Assembly: GCF_000732925.1 (NCBI RefSeq)
Contig: NZ_CP008953.1
Coordinates: 744,001 to 808,000, forward strand
DNA: 64,000 nucleotides
Direction: 5' to 3'
Source of the DNA: Amycolatopsis japonica
GTDB lineage: Bacteria > Actinomycetota > Actinomycetes > Mycobacteriales > Pseudonocardiaceae
In this document: positions 53,144-62,892 of the stretch, piece after piece
How positions within the stretch are numbered: the first letter of the stretch is position 1
How the letters are laid out: every line of letters begins with the position of its first letter
Program-made: the position numbers and the translations under genes
Notes under the pieces: generated by a model
The model's input: only the letters and a program-made list of their open reading frames with translations
Database searches by the model: none
What the model was told of the DNA's origin: nothing

Positions 53144-54324
53144 GCACTGGGCGTGACCTTCAGCAGTTTGTCGTCCTGGCCTTCCGAAGTGGTGATGTAG
53201 AGGGCGCCGTCCGGACCGCTGCGGACGGCGCGCAGCCTGCCGAACTTGTCGTCGAACTCCGGCGGCAGCGTCACTTCGGTGACCTTGCCGGCGTCGTCGA
53301 GGCGGAACAGCAGGAGTTTCTGTCCCTTCAGCGCCGTCACGGCGAGCGAACCTTCGAGCGCTCCCCACTGCGAGCCGGTGAGGAACTCGGCGCCGCAGAT
53401 CGCCTCGGTGATCTCGCCGGTCGTCCACAAAGGACTGACGGCGTCCGGGAAGCGCTGCTTGTCCGTCATCGGGACGTTTTCGTCATAGCTGGTCTCGGTG
53501 CCGCCCTTGGATGGGTCCCAGCCGTAGTTCCCGCCCGCGGTCTCCAGGCTGACCTCGTCGTCGATGCTCGGCCCGTGCTCCGCGGTGAACACCTGCCCGG
53601 TGCCCGGGCGGACCGTGACGCCCTGGACGTTACGGTGCCCGTACGTGAACACACGCTGTTCGTTCGGGTTCGCGGATTTCGCGAACGGGTTGTCCGGCAA
53701 CGCGTTCCCGGTCTTCGCGTCGACGCGAAGCACCTTGCCGCCGAGGCTCGTCCGGTCCTGCGGGTGCTGCGGGCGGGCGGTGTCGCCGGTGCCGACGAGG
53801 AGCGCCCCGTCCGCGCCGAACGCGGGACGGCAGCCGGAATGCCTGCCGCTGGGGTTCACCGGCAGGCCGGTCAGCAGGTCCTTGACCTTCGTGGCGCTCG
53901 CGCCGTCGTCCGAAAGCCGCCAGGTGACCAGCCGGATGTCGACGGCCTTGTCGCCTTCCTTGTGGGTCTGGCAGGTGATGAACTCGCGTGACGTCGCGAA
54001 GTCCTTGCTGATCACCATCCCCATCAGGCCGCCTTCGCCGCGTACGTGGACATCGGAGAAGTCCGCGGCGACGTCACGCTTCGCGCCGCCCTCGATCAAG
54101 GCCAGCTTCCCGGGGCGCTGGGTGACGAGGATCTTCCCGTCCGGCAGGAAACCGACGTCCCAGCCGTGTTCGAGCCCGGCCGTCACCTGCTCGACCTTCA
54201 GCTTCGACACCGCGGGCTTCGAGGTGACCGGCGGCGCGCTCTGCACCGTCTCGCTCGACGCCCCGGAACAGGCCGTGACCAGCAAGGACAGGGAAGCGAA
54301 CGCGACGACGGCGGAAGTGCGCAT
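53140..54324 (-). CDS. PQQ-dependent sugar dehydrogenase-like lipoprotein (GSDH family)
   Basis: 394 residues. Lipobox VTACSG (Cys about 19). Six-bladed propeller of the glucose/sorbosone dehydrogenase family: VTAGLEHGWDVGFLPDGKILVTQRPGKLALI, GEGGLMGMVISKDF, GHRNVQGVTVRPGTGQVFTAEHGPSIDDEV and NYGWDPSKGG. Such proteins oxidise aldose sugars with PQQ outside the membrane. No pqq genes are near, and the family also contains members without proven enzyme activity. Confidence 0.87.
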   Translation of the reverse strand: MRTSAVVAFASLSLLVTACSGASSETVQSAPPVTSKPAVSKLKVEQVTAGLEHGWDVGFLPDGKILVTQRPGKLALIEGGAKRDVAADFSDVHVRGEGGLMGMVISKDFATSREFITCQTHKEGDKAVDIRLVTWRLSDDGASATKVKDLLTGLPVNPSGRHSGCRPAFGADGALLVGTGDTARPQHPQDRTSLGGKVLRVDAKTGNALPDNPFAKSANPNEQRVFTYGHRNVQGVTVRPGTGQVFTAEHGPSIDDEVSLETAGGNYGWDPSKGGTETSYDENVPMTDKQRFPDAVSPLWTTGEITEAICGAEFLTGSQWGALEGSLAVTALKGQKLLLFRLDDAGKVTEVTLPPEFDDKFGRLRAVRSGPDGALYITTSEGQDDKLLKVTPSA

Positions 54325-54345
54325 GACATCAGCATGCCACCGTGC

Positions 54346-55005
54346 TCAACCGCCCGCGCGAACCAAACCGCTTTCGTAGGCGAACACGACCGCGTGCACA
54401 CGGTCGCGCAACGAGAGCTTCGCGAGGATCCGGCCGACGTGGGTCTTCACGGTCGTCTCCCCGATGTAGAGCTTCGCGGCGATTTCGGAGTTCGTCAGGC
54501 CGCGCGCGATGAGCGAGAGGACGTCCTTCTCGCGTTCGGTCAGCGTTTCGAGCCGCGCGCTCTCACCGGCGTCCCGTTCGTCGGCCAGGTAGCGGTCGAG
54601 CAGCCGTTTCGTCACCGAGGGGGAGACCATCGAGTCGCCGCGGAGGACACCGCGGATCGCCACGAGGATCTCGTCGGCGGGCGCGTCCTTGACGAGGAAA
54701 CCACTGGCACCGGCACGCAACGCGGCATACGCGTACTCGTCGAGGTCGAACGTGGTGATCATCAGGACCCGGGTGTCCGGAAGCGACCGGCAGATCCGCT
54801 CGGTCGCCGCGACGCCGTCGAGCACGGGCATCCGGACGTCCATCAGGACCAGATCCGGCCGCAGCTTCTCGGCGGCCTCGACCGCTTCGGCGCCGTTGGT
54901 GGCTTCGCCCGCGACGGTCAGGTCGTCCTGGCTGGTGACGATCATCCCCATCCCGACCCGGACCAGTTCCTGGTCGTCGCAGATCAGCACCTTCACCGCC
55001 GTCAT
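54346..55005 (-). CDS. Response regulator, NarL/LuxR family
   Basis: 219 residues from the ATG at 55003-55005. Receiver domain VKVLICDDQELVRVGMGM with acceptor Asp in DLVLMDVRMPVLDG (about 55); LuxR helix-turn-helix LTEREKDVLSLIARGLTNSEIAAKLYIGETTVKTHVGRILAKL. A much longer open frame in this register is an antisense artefact. Partner of the adjacent kinase (4-base overlap). Confidence 0.92.
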   Translation of the reverse strand: MTAVKVLICDDQELVRVGMGMIVTSQDDLTVAGEATNGAEAVEAAEKLRPDLVLMDVRMPVLDGVAATERICRSLPDTRVLMITTFDLDEYAYAALRAGASGFLVKDAPADEILVAIRGVLRGDSMVSPSVTKRLLDRYLADERDAGESARLETLTEREKDVLSLIARGLTNSEIAAKLYIGETTVKTHVGRILAKLSLRDRVHAVVFAYESGLVRAGG

Positions 55006-56168
55006 CCCGCCTCCACCACCAGATTCGCGGCGACCCGGTAGCCACCGTCGCGGGTAGGTCCGGTGTCGAGGGTGCCGTGGAACATCTCGACGCGCTGGGT
55101 CATGCCGGCGATCCCCCGGCCGGACGACGGGAGCCGCGGCGCGACGGGTTCGCTGCCGCCGGTGTTCGTCACCTCGATCCGGACGTTCCGGCGGTGGCCG
55201 CCCTGGCCGAAATCGATCTCGACCTGGCCGCTCGCGTCCCCCGGCGCGTGTTTGATCATGTTGGTCAGCGACTCCTGGACGATGCGGTACGCCTGCAGCG
55301 CGGCGCTCGGCGGCAACCCCTCGGCGTCCCCGGTGACCTGGAGATCCACCTCCCGTCCGCTCGCGCTGACCTGCGCGACCAGGTCGCGAAGCTCCGCGAC
55401 GGTCGGCTGCGGGCTTCGGGCGGCTTCGCCGGCATGGAGGACTTCCAGCAGACGGCGCAGCTCGGCGAGCGCGTCGCGGCCCGCCTTGCCGATCGTGTCG
55501 AGTGTCCGGTCGACGACCTCGGGATCCTTGTCGCGCATGAGTTTCGCGCCCTCGGCGTTGATCACGATGACACTCACGCTGTGCGCGAGGACGTCGTGCA
55601 GTTCGCGGGCGATGCGGGTGCGTTCCTCGGCGACGGCGGCCCGGGCGCGGGCCTCCTGTTCGGACGCGGCCAGCTCCGCCTTCGTCGCTTCCTCCGCCGA
55701 AAGCCGTTGCCGCGCACGGAGGAACTCGCCGAGCGCCCAAGCGGCGACGTGCAGCGGGATCGTCGCGCCGATGGCGAGCCAGGAGCCCTGTTCGGTGGTG
55801 ACGCCCCAGGCGAGACCCCACGTGACGTCGAGGATGACGATCGCGCCGGCGATCAGCGCGGCGAATCGGCGGTTCCCCGCGCGGACCAGCGTGTAGAGCG
55901 CGACGGCCATGGCCAGTTCGCCCCGGCCGCGGTCGTAGGCCCACAGCTCCGTCGTGTACTGCGCGGTGACCCCGGCGACGATCAGCACCGCGACGATCTC
56001 GGGGTGGCGCCGCCGCCAGAGCAGCGGGACGAGGAAGAGGTACGGCACCAGCAGGACGGCCTTGGGGGCCGACGACGATCCTGTCGGCGCGAGGAAGACG
56101 AACCACGCGTACAGGGGAAGGTCGGTCACCCACGGGTGGGCGCGGAGCCGGTCGAGCAGCCTTTGCAC
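55002..56168 (-). CDS. Sensor histidine kinase, HisKA_3/DesK type
   Basis: 388 residues from GTG 56166-56168; the ribosome site is weak, so the start is tentative. About six hydrophobic segments (25-175), a coiled-coil-like linker (LSAEEATKAELAASEQEARARA), then ERTRIARELHDVLAHSVSVIVIN with the phospho-His, YRIVQESLTNMIKHA and GRGIAGMTQRVEMFHG. The sensory membrane domain is longer than in the first kinase of the window. Signal unknown. Confidence 0.9.
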   Translation of the reverse strand: MQRLLDRLRAHPWVTDLPLYAWFVFLAPTGSSSAPKAVLLVPYLFLVPLLWRRRHPEIVAVLIVAGVTAQYTTELWAYDRGRGELAMAVALYTLVRAGNRRFAALIAGAIVILDVTWGLAWGVTTEQGSWLAIGATIPLHVAAWALGEFLRARQRLSAEEATKAELAASEQEARARAAVAEERTRIARELHDVLAHSVSVIVINAEGAKLMRDKDPEVVDRTLDTIGKAGRDALAELRRLLEVLHAGEAARSPQPTVAELRDLVAQVSASGREVDLQVTGDAEGLPPSAALQAYRIVQESLTNMIKHAPGDASGQVEIDFGQGGHRRNVRIEVTNTGGSEPVAPRLPSSGRGIAGMTQRVEMFHGTLDTGPTRDGGYRVAANLVVEAG

Positions 56169-56299
56169 CGTTCGAACGTAACCCCGCCCGGCACGGGAGC
56201 GCGTCGTCCTGGGGTACTCCCGGGGTCCTCCCACGGGAGGACGGAATCGGCCGACGAAGCCGACGCGGAGCGACGAAACCCGTTCCTAGCGTCGGGAAC

Positions 56300-56902
56300 A
56301 TGTCGATCACCAGGGAATTCCTCCGCCATCCCGTCCTGACCGGGGCCGTCGCGGCCAGCTCCCCGAAACTCGCGGAGGCCATGACCGCGGGCCTCGGCCT
56401 GGAAAGCGCCAGGCTCGTCGTCGAACTCGGCCCCGGGACCGGTGTGTTCACCGGCGCCGTCGTCCGTCGCCTGCCACCGGGCGCGCGGCTGATCGCGGTC
56501 GAGATCAATCCGCGGCTGGCGCGGGAACTGCGGTCCCGGCACGGGGACGTCGAGGTCGTCGAGGGGTCCGCCGAAAACTTGCTTTCGTATGTGGACGAGG
56601 CCGCCGATGTCGTGGTCTCCGGGCTGCCGTGGACGGTCATGCCCGGTGAACGGCAGCTGCGGATCCTCGATCAGGTCACGGAGATCCTCGCGCCGCATGG
56701 ACGGTTCACGACGTTCGCCTACGCGCACGCGGCCTGGACGACGCCCGCCCGCAGGTTCGGCGCGGCGCTGCGGGACCGGTTCGCTGTGACCGGCCGGACC
56801 CCGTTGGTCTGGCCGAACCTGCCGCCCGCCTTCGTACATCGCGCGGCGCTGCCACAGAAGGCGGGGAGGCGTCGTGGACAGCCTGCTGCGGCCGCTTCTT
56901 GA
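56300..56902 (+). CDS. Class I SAM-dependent methyltransferase (PmtA/KsgA-like)
   Basis: 200 residues. Starts SITREFLRHPVLTGAVAASSPKLAEAM, as in phospholipid N-methyltransferase-like proteins; SAM motif LVVELGPGTGVFTGAVV (about 39-55), EINPRLA and SGLPWTVMP. The membrane-lipid methyltransferase idea comes from family resemblance; the substrate is not proven. The 3' end overlaps the DedA gene by 29 bases, supporting a membrane-lipid link. Confidence 0.82.
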   Translation: MSITREFLRHPVLTGAVAASSPKLAEAMTAGLGLESARLVVELGPGTGVFTGAVVRRLPPGARLIAVEINPRLARELRSRHGDVEVVEGSAENLLSYVDEAADVVVSGLPWTVMPGERQLRILDQVTEILAPHGRFTTFAYAHAAWTTPARRFGAALRDRFAVTGRTPLVWPNLPPAFVHRAALPQKAGRRRGQPAAAAS

Positions 56903-57380
56903 GTCGCCGCCCGTGCTCGTCTACCTCGTCTGCGGCGCCCTGATCTTCCTGGAAACCGCGCTGCTGCCGGGAATCGTGCTGCCGACGTTGTCCAGTCTGC
57001 TGCTGATGGGGTTCCTCGCCGGACGGGGCACGCTCGACCTGCCGATGGCGTTGACGGTCGCGATCGGTGCCGCCGTGGCGGGCGACCAGATCGCCTTCCT
57101 GGAGGGGCGGCGGCTGGGCCCGCGGCTGCGGACCACGCGGTTCGGGCGGCGGTTCGGCCGGGATCGGTGGGAGCGCGTGGAGCGGGCCGTCGCCCGGTTC
57201 GGCGTCCCGGCCGTGATCGCCGGCCGCTGCCTGGCCGGGGTGCGGACCGTCGTGCCGCGTATCGCGGGAGCCGCCGAGATGCCGTACCGGCGGTTCGTGC
57301 CCGGCAGTGTCTGCGCGGCCGTCGTGTGGGCGTGCGCCGAGCTGTTCTTGGGCCACGCGGGAGCTTGGGTCAGCGGGTGA
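56874..57380 (+). CDS. DedA family membrane protein
   Basis: 168 residues with about four hydrophobic segments. The DedA core is visible: YLVCGALIFLETALLPGIVLPTLSSLLLMGF, GAAVAGDQIAFLEGRRLGPRL and RCLAGVRTVVPRIAGAAEMPYRRF. DedA proteins flip lipid carriers such as undecaprenyl phosphate or phospholipids. It is shorter than the usual 200 residues, ending soon after the last helix. GTG start with GGGGAGG before it. Confidence 0.87.
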   Translation: MDSLLRPLLESPPVLVYLVCGALIFLETALLPGIVLPTLSSLLLMGFLAGRGTLDLPMALTVAIGAAVAGDQIAFLEGRRLGPRLRTTRFGRRFGRDRWERVERAVARFGVPAVIAGRCLAGVRTVVPRIAGAAEMPYRRFVPGSVCAAVVWACAELFLGHAGAWVSG

Positions 57381-58134
57381 GGATCGCCGCCGTCTCGGCG
57401 TCGGCGGGGAGGAACGTCTCCAGTTTCAATTCCGAAACCGTGACATCGGCCGCGGTCGCGAACGTCGTGATGGCCGTGATCAGCCGCAGTTCGCCCGCGG
57501 AAGTGGACAGGCGCATCGGCACCGCGAAACCGAGATGATCGGGCCCAGGCGGACCGGGAGCCGGAACGTAACCTTCGAGTTCGGCCAGCAGCGCGGTGAG
57601 CCGCTCGTCGGGCGCGTGGGCGATCTCTTGGGTCAACCGCTCCAGGATGTGCCGGGCCCAATCCGCGAGGTTGCGCACCCTCGGCGCCATCCCCTTCGGG
57701 TGCAGCGCGAGCCGCAGGGTGTTGACAGGTTCTTCCAGCAGTTCCGGCGCCACGTCCTCGAACAGCAGGTCGAGCGCGTCGTTGCGGGCGACGAGCACGC
57801 CGTAGCGGTCGACCACGATGGCCGGATACGGGCGGTGCCCGTCGAGCAGCCGCCGCATACCGTCGAGGACCGGCCGCAGGCTCGGATCGTCCAATTCGGT
57901 TTCGGGGAAACCGGGGGCGAACCCGGCCGCGAGCAGGAGGCCGTTGCGTTCACGCAGGGGCAGTTCGAGCGATTCGGCGACCCGCAGCACCAGGCCGCGG
58001 CCGGGGATCGACCGGCCGCCTTCCAGGAAACTCACGTGCCGTTGCGTGGTCCCGGCCCGGATCGCCAGCTCCAGCTGGGAAAGCCGCCGTCGTTCGCGCC
58101 AGCCCCGGAGCGCGGGGCCGAATCCGGAAACCAT
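57370..58134 (-). CDS. XRE-family regulator with MmyB-like ligand domain
   Basis: 254 residues from the ATG at 58132-58134. Helix-turn-helix: LRGWRERRRLSQLELAIRAGTTQRHVSFLEGGRSIPGR. The C-terminal MmyB-like PAS-type domain includes PAIVVDRYGVLVARNDALDLLFEDV and TFATAADVTVSELKLETFLPAD. The family is common in actinobacteria beside oxidoreductases and may sense fatty acids. It is divergent from the LLM oxidoreductase gene at 58220, which is a likely target. 11-base overlap with dedA. Confidence 0.87.
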   Translation of the reverse strand: MVSGFGPALRGWRERRRLSQLELAIRAGTTQRHVSFLEGGRSIPGRGLVLRVAESLELPLRERNGLLLAAGFAPGFPETELDDPSLRPVLDGMRRLLDGHRPYPAIVVDRYGVLVARNDALDLLFEDVAPELLEEPVNTLRLALHPKGMAPRVRNLADWARHILERLTQEIAHAPDERLTALLAELEGYVPAPGPPGPDHLGFAVPMRLSTSAGELRLITAITTFATAADVTVSELKLETFLPADAETAAILTR

Positions 58135-58219
58135 GGCGTCATCTTGGCCGAGACGTCGTCGGCGTCGCCATTCCCTCGAAGGAATTGAGACGATTCCCCG
58201 CCGCGGAGATGCTTCCGGC

Positions 58220-59134
58220 ATGAAATTCGGTCTGGTCGTCCCCAGTTATCGGTCCACCCTCGACGCCGGGCGCACCGCGCCGGAAATGGTCGCCGTCGCG
58301 GTCGAAGCCGAACGCCTCGGCTTCGATTCGGTCTGGGTCGGCGACACTCTCGCGAAGGCGCCCATCGATTCCTTGACGTTGCTCGGCGCGTTCGCCGCCA
58401 GAACCGAGCGGGTCACCCTCGGCACCGCCGCGCTGCTGCCGGCGTTGCGGGATCCGCTCCTTTCCGCGAACGCGATCCTCTCACTCGACCTCCTCAGCCA
58501 GGGCCGCGTCACGCTCGGCGTCGGTGCCGGATTCGCGGGTCGCAGCGAACCCGAGTTCGCGTTCACCCGGGTCCCGTGGGAACGCCGCCGCGCCCGCCTC
58601 GACGACATCGTCGCGTTGTGGCGGCACGTCTGGAGCGGGAAGAGTGGCCCGTTCCACGGCGACGTGCTGCACTACGACGCCCTGCCGGAGTACCCGGAAC
58701 CGCACCGTCCCGGTGGCCCGCCGGTGTGGCTTGCCGCCTTCACCCCGGGCGCGCTGAAGCGTGCGGGGCGGCTCTACGACGGCTGGTTGCCGTACCCGCC
58801 CGACGTCGCGGACTACACCGACGGCCTCGCGAAGATCCGCGAAACGGCCGTACGCCCCGTGACACCGGCGTTGTTCGCGACGGTGCTCATCGAGGATGAC
58901 CCGATCAGGGCACGCGAGCGGCTGGAGGACTACGCACAGCGGAACTACGGCGTCCCGCTGGACTTCGTCGAGAAGATCCAAATGCTGGTCGCGGGCAGCC
59001 CGGAGCAGGTCGCCGACCGGTTGCGCGAGTACCAGGACGCGGGTGCCGAACACATGCTGATCCGTATCGCGACGCAGGAACCGGCCGAGTTCGACGAGCA
59101 GCTCCCGAAGGTGTTCGACGCCTTGCCCCGGTAA
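58220..59134 (+). CDS. LLM-class flavin-dependent oxidoreductase
   Basis: 304 residues, luciferase-like barrel. KFGLVVPSYRSTLDAGRTAPEMVAVAVEAERLGFDSVWVGDTL at the start, RVTLGTAALLPALRDPLLSANAILSLDLLSQGRVTLGVGAGF and the C-terminal AGSPEQVADRLREYQDAGAEHMLIRI. FMN or F420 could be the cofactor. It stands 85 bases from the divergent XRE regulator and 41 bases before mfd. Confidence 0.88.
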   Translation: MKFGLVVPSYRSTLDAGRTAPEMVAVAVEAERLGFDSVWVGDTLAKAPIDSLTLLGAFAARTERVTLGTAALLPALRDPLLSANAILSLDLLSQGRVTLGVGAGFAGRSEPEFAFTRVPWERRRARLDDIVALWRHVWSGKSGPFHGDVLHYDALPEYPEPHRPGGPPVWLAAFTPGALKRAGRLYDGWLPYPPDVADYTDGLAKIRETAVRPVTPALFATVLIEDDPIRARERLEDYAQRNYGVPLDFVEKIQMLVAGSPEQVADRLREYQDAGAEHMLIRIATQEPAEFDEQLPKVFDALPR

Positions 59135-59175
59135 TCGCGCGGCGGACTGTCGGTGCCCCCACGTAGGCTGGGACG

Positions 59176-62100
59176 GTGACAAACGCTCCATTGTCCGGAC
59201 TCCTTCATTCCATCCTTCCCGATCCGGCCCTTCGCGGGGTCGTAGAGCGGGCCGGTGCCCCGGTGCTCGAACTCCAGGGCGCGATCGCCACCCGCCAGCT
59301 GGTCGCCGGTGCCCTCGCCGCGGACGAGGGCGCCGGCCGCCCCGTGCTCGCGGTGACGGCCACCGGCCGCGAGGCGGACGAATTGACCGCTTCCCTGAAG
59401 TCGTTCCTCGGCGAAGGCGCCGTCGTCGACTTCCCGTCCTGGGAGACGCTGCCGCACGAGCGGCTGTCCCCGCGGGCGGACACCGTCGGGCGGCGGCTGG
59501 AGGTGCTGCACCGGCTCAAGACGGGCTCGGACGGTCTGCGCGTCGTCGTCGCGACCGTCCGCAGCCTGATCCAGCCGATGGCGCCCGGGCTCGGTTCGCT
59601 CGCGCCGATCGACCTGGTCGTCGGCGAGGAGCAGAGCTTCGAAGGGCTCTTGGAGCGGCTGGTCGAGCTCGCGTACACGCGGGTGGACATGGTCGAGAAG
59701 CGCGGCGAGTTCGCCGTGCGCGGCGGCATCCTCGACCTGTTCGGGCCGACGGCGCAGCATCCGGTGCGGGTCGAGTTCTGGGGCGACGAGGTCAGCGAGA
59801 TCCGCGCGTTCGCGGTGTCGGACCAGCGCTCGCTGCCCGGGGAGATCCAGCACGTCAGCGCGCCGCCGTGCCGTGAGCTGCTGCTCACCGAGCCGGTCCG
59901 CGCGAAGGCCGCCGAGCTCGCGACGACGTACGAGGCGGACGCGCAGCTCACCGAGATGCTCACCAAGCTTTCCGGCGGGATCCCCGTCGAGGGCATGGAG
60001 GCGCTCATCCCCGTGCTGTGCGAGGGCGAGCTGGACCTGCTGACCGACGCGATGCCCCAGGGCACGCACGTCCTGCTGGCCGATCCGGAGAAGATCCGCG
60101 CCCGCGCGGCCGATCTGGTCCGCACGGGGCAGGAGTTCCTCGAAGCGTCCTGGACCACGGCCGCCGCGGGCGGTCAGGCGCCGATCGACCTCGGGGCGTC
60201 CGCGTACCGGGACCTCGCGGAGATCGCGAAGCACGCTCAGGAGACGAAGCGCCCTTGGTGGACGCTGACGCAGCTGGCGAGCGACGATCCCGACGTTTAC
60301 CGCGTCTCGATCGAGGCCGCGCCGAACTATCGCGGCGAGGTCGAGCGCGCGACGACCGATCTGCGCGCCCACACGGCGGCGGGCGGGACGGCCGTGCTCG
60401 TCGTCGCCGGGCACGGCACCGCGGCCCGCGCCGTCGAGCAGCTGTCGGCGGGAGATGTCCCCGCGTCGCTCGCCGAAGGCATCACCGGTCCGCTGACGGC
60501 CGGCGTCGTGACGGTGACGTGCGGCGGTCTGTCGGACGGTTTCGTGTCGCCGGAGCGCGCCCTCGTGGTGCTGTCCGAATCGGACCTCACCGGTCGCGGC
60601 TCGGGCGCCGGAACGTCCACAAAGGACTTCAGCACCAAGATGCCGTCGCGGCGCCGCAACGCCGTCGACCCGCTCGCCCTCAAGGCGGGCGACTACGTCG
60701 TGCACGATCAGCACGGCATCGGCCGGTTCGTCGAAATGGTGCAGCGCACCGTCGCCGGCGCGACCCGCGAGTACCTGCTGCTGGAGTACGCCTCCTCCAA
60801 ACGCGGGCATCCGGGGGACCGGCTGTTCGTCCCGACCGACCAGCTCGACGAGGTCTCCCGCTACGTCGGTGGCGAGTTGCCCACGCTGAACAAGCTCGGC
60901 GGATCGGACTGGAAGAACACCAAGGCCAAGGCGAAGAAGGCGGTCAAGGAGATCGCCGCCGAACTCGTGCAGCTCTACGCCGCGCGGCAGGCCGCGCCGG
61001 GGCACGCGTTCGCGCAGGACACGCCGTGGCAGGGCGAACTCGAGGACGCCTTCCCGTTCACCGAGACCAACGACCAGCTCGCCGCGATCGACGAGGTCAA
61101 GTCGGATATGGAACGCGGCGTCCCGATGGACCGCGTCATCTGCGGCGACGTGGGCTACGGCAAGACCGAGATCGCGGTGCGCGCGGCGTTCAAGGCCGTC
61201 CAGGACGGCAAGCAGGTCGCGGTGCTGGTGCCGACGACGCTGCTCGCGCAGCAGCACCTCAACACCTTCACCGAACGGATGAGTTCGTTCCCAGTGAAGA
61301 TCAAGGGGCTTTCACGGTTCACGAACAAGGCCGAGTCCGACGCCATCCTGGAGCAGCTGGCCGCGGGCGACGTCGACATCGTGATCGGTACGCACCGCCT
61401 GCTGCAGACCGGGATCCGGTACAAGGATCTCGGCCTGGTGATCGTCGACGAGGAGCAGCGGTTCGGCGTCGAGCACAAGGAGCACATCAAGGCGCTGCGG
61501 ACCCACGTCGACGTGCTGACCATGTCGGCGACGCCGATCCCGCGGACGCTGGAGATGTCGCTCGCCGGCATCCGCGAGATGTCCACGATCCTGACGCCGC
61601 CCGAGGACAGGCACCCGATCCTGACCTACGTCGGCGCGTACGACGACAAGCAGGTCGGCGCCGCGATCCGGCGCGAGCTGCTGCGTGACGGCCAAGTCTT
61701 TTACGTGCACAACAGGGTTTCCTCGATCGAGAAGGCCGCGAAGCGCATTCGCGAACTGGTGCCGGAGGCGCGCGTCGTCACCGCGCACGGGCAGATGAAC
61801 GAGGAGAAACTCGAGAAGATCATCCAGGGTTTCTGGGAGAACGAGTACGACGTGCTCGTCTGCACCACGATCGTCGAGACCGGGCTGGACATCTCGAACG
61901 CCAACACGCTGCTGGTGGAACGCGGTGACCTGCTGGGGCTCGCGCAGCTGCACCAGTTGCGCGGCCGGGTCGGGCGTGGGCGCGAGCGCGGGTACGCGTA
62001 CTTCCTGTATCCGCCGGAGGCACCGCTCACCGAGACGGCGCACGACCGGCTCGCGACCATCGCGCAGAACACCGAACTGGGTGCGGGTATGGCCGTCGCG

Positions 62101-62745
62101 ATGAAGGACCTGGAGATCCGCGGCGCGGGCAACATCCTCGGCGCGGAGCAGTCCGGGCACATCGCGGGAGTCGGTTTCGACCTGTACGTGCGGCTCGTCG
62201 GCGAAGCGGTCGACGCGTTCCGCCGGCACGCGGGCGCTGAAACCTCCGAAGAGGAGGAGCTCGCCGAGGTCCGCGTGGATCTCCCGGTGGACGCGCACAT
62301 CCCGCACGACTACGTGCCGGGCGAGCGGCTGCGGCTGGAGGCGTACCGCAAGATCGCGGCCGCTCCCGACCAGGCCGGGCTCGACGCCGTGCGCGAGGAA
62401 CTGATCGACCGCTACGGTCAGCCGCCCGCCCCGGTGCGGAGGCTGCTCGCGGTCGCCGCGTTCCGGCACACTTGCCGTGCGGCGGGCGTCACCGAGGTCG
62501 CCGTCCAGGGCACGTCGATCCGGTTCGCGCCGCTGCCGCTGGCGGATTCGCAGATGGTGCGGCTGAAGCGCTTGTACCCCAAGGCTCTCTACAAGGCTGT
62601 GACGAACACGGTCTCCGTGCCGAAGCCGACGGAGGGCCCTGCCGGTGGTCGTATGGGCGCCCCGGCGCTGCGCGACGAGGAATTGCTGGACTGGTGCGCG
62701 AAGCTGCTGACGAATCTGATGAAGTCGCCGGCACCCGTCGCGTAG
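59176..62745 (+). CDS. mfd: Transcription-repair coupling factor
   Basis: 1189 residues, full length. Order: UvrB-like D1-D2 (1-340, with [13 protein letters not shown]), linker, RNA polymerase-interaction domain (about 495-560, [17 protein letters not shown]), the RecG-type translocase (Walker [17 protein letters not shown] near 657, [48 protein letters not shown]) and the C-terminal TRCF domain. Mfd removes RNA polymerase stalled at DNA lesions and recruits UvrA. GTG start. Confidence 0.96.
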   Translation: MTNAPLSGLLHSILPDPALRGVVERAGAPVLELQGAIATRQLVAGALAADEGAGRPVLAVTATGREADELTASLKSFLGEGAVVDFPSWETLPHERLSPRADTVGRRLEVLHRLKTGSDGLRVVVATVRSLIQPMAPGLGSLAPIDLVVGEEQSFEGLLERLVELAYTRVDMVEKRGEFAVRGGILDLFGPTAQHPVRVEFWGDEVSEIRAFAVSDQRSLPGEIQHVSAPPCRELLLTEPVRAKAAELATTYEADAQLTEMLTKLSGGIPVEGMEALIPVLCEGELDLLTDAMPQGTHVLLADPEKIRARAADLVRTGQEFLEASWTTAAAGGQAPIDLGASAYRDLAEIAKHAQETKRPWWTLTQLASDDPDVYRVSIEAAPNYRGEVERATTDLRAHTAAGGTAVLVVAGHGTAARAVEQLSAGDVPASLAEGITGPLTAGVVTVTCGGLSDGFVSPERALVVLSESDLTGRGSGAGTSTKDFSTKMPSRRRNAVDPLALKAGDYVVHDQHGIGRFVEMVQRTVAGATREYLLLEYASSKRGHPGDRLFVPTDQLDEVSRYVGGELPTLNKLGGSDWKNTKAKAKKAVKEIAAELVQLYAARQAAPGHAFAQDTPWQGELEDAFPFTETNDQLAAIDEVKSDMERGVPMDRVICGDVGYGKTEIAVRAAFKAVQDGKQVAVLVPTTLLAQQHLNTFTERMSSFPVKIKGLSRFTNKAESDAILEQLAAGDVDIVIGTHRLLQTGIRYKDLGLVIVDEEQRFGVEHKEHIKALRTHVDVLTMSATPIPRTLEMSLAGIREMSTILTPPEDRHPILTYVGAYDDKQVGAAIRRELLRDGQVFYVHNRVSSIEKAAKRIRELVPEARVVTAHGQMNEEKLEKIIQGFWENEYDVLVCTTIVETGLDISNANTLLVERGDLLGLAQLHQLRGRVGRGRERGYAYFLYPPEAPLTETAHDRLATIAQNTELGAGMAVAMKDLEIRGAGNILGAEQSGHIAGVGFDLYVRLVGEAVDAFRRHAGAETSEEEELAEVRVDLPVDAHIPHDYVPGERLRLEAYRKIAAAPDQAGLDAVREELIDRYGQPPAPVRRLLAVAAFRHTCRAAGVTEVAVQGTSIRFAPLPLADSQMVRLKRLYPKALYKAVTNTVSVPKPTEGPAGGRMGAPALRDEELLDWCAKLLTNLMKSPAPVA

Positions 62746-62757
62746 ACGGCGTGCCTG

Positions 62758-62810
62758 TCCGTGAAGGCCTCCTTGAGGGACCCAGAGTCCGTCAAGGAGG
62801 CCTTCACGGA
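62758..62810. terminator. Palindrome downstream of mfd
   Basis: Perfect 19-base arms at 62758-62776 and 62792-62810 (TCCGTGAAGGCCTCCTTGA and complement), with a 15-base loop, starting 13 bases after the mfd stop. Same style of core as the other palindromes in the window. Confidence 0.75.
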
Positions 62811-62892
62811 CTTTCGGTGCTCGCGAGAAGCCGAATCGCGACTTATGACCTGGTTCTCTCGCCGGGGCCGGTATGAGAGGGTAGGCCCTGTG

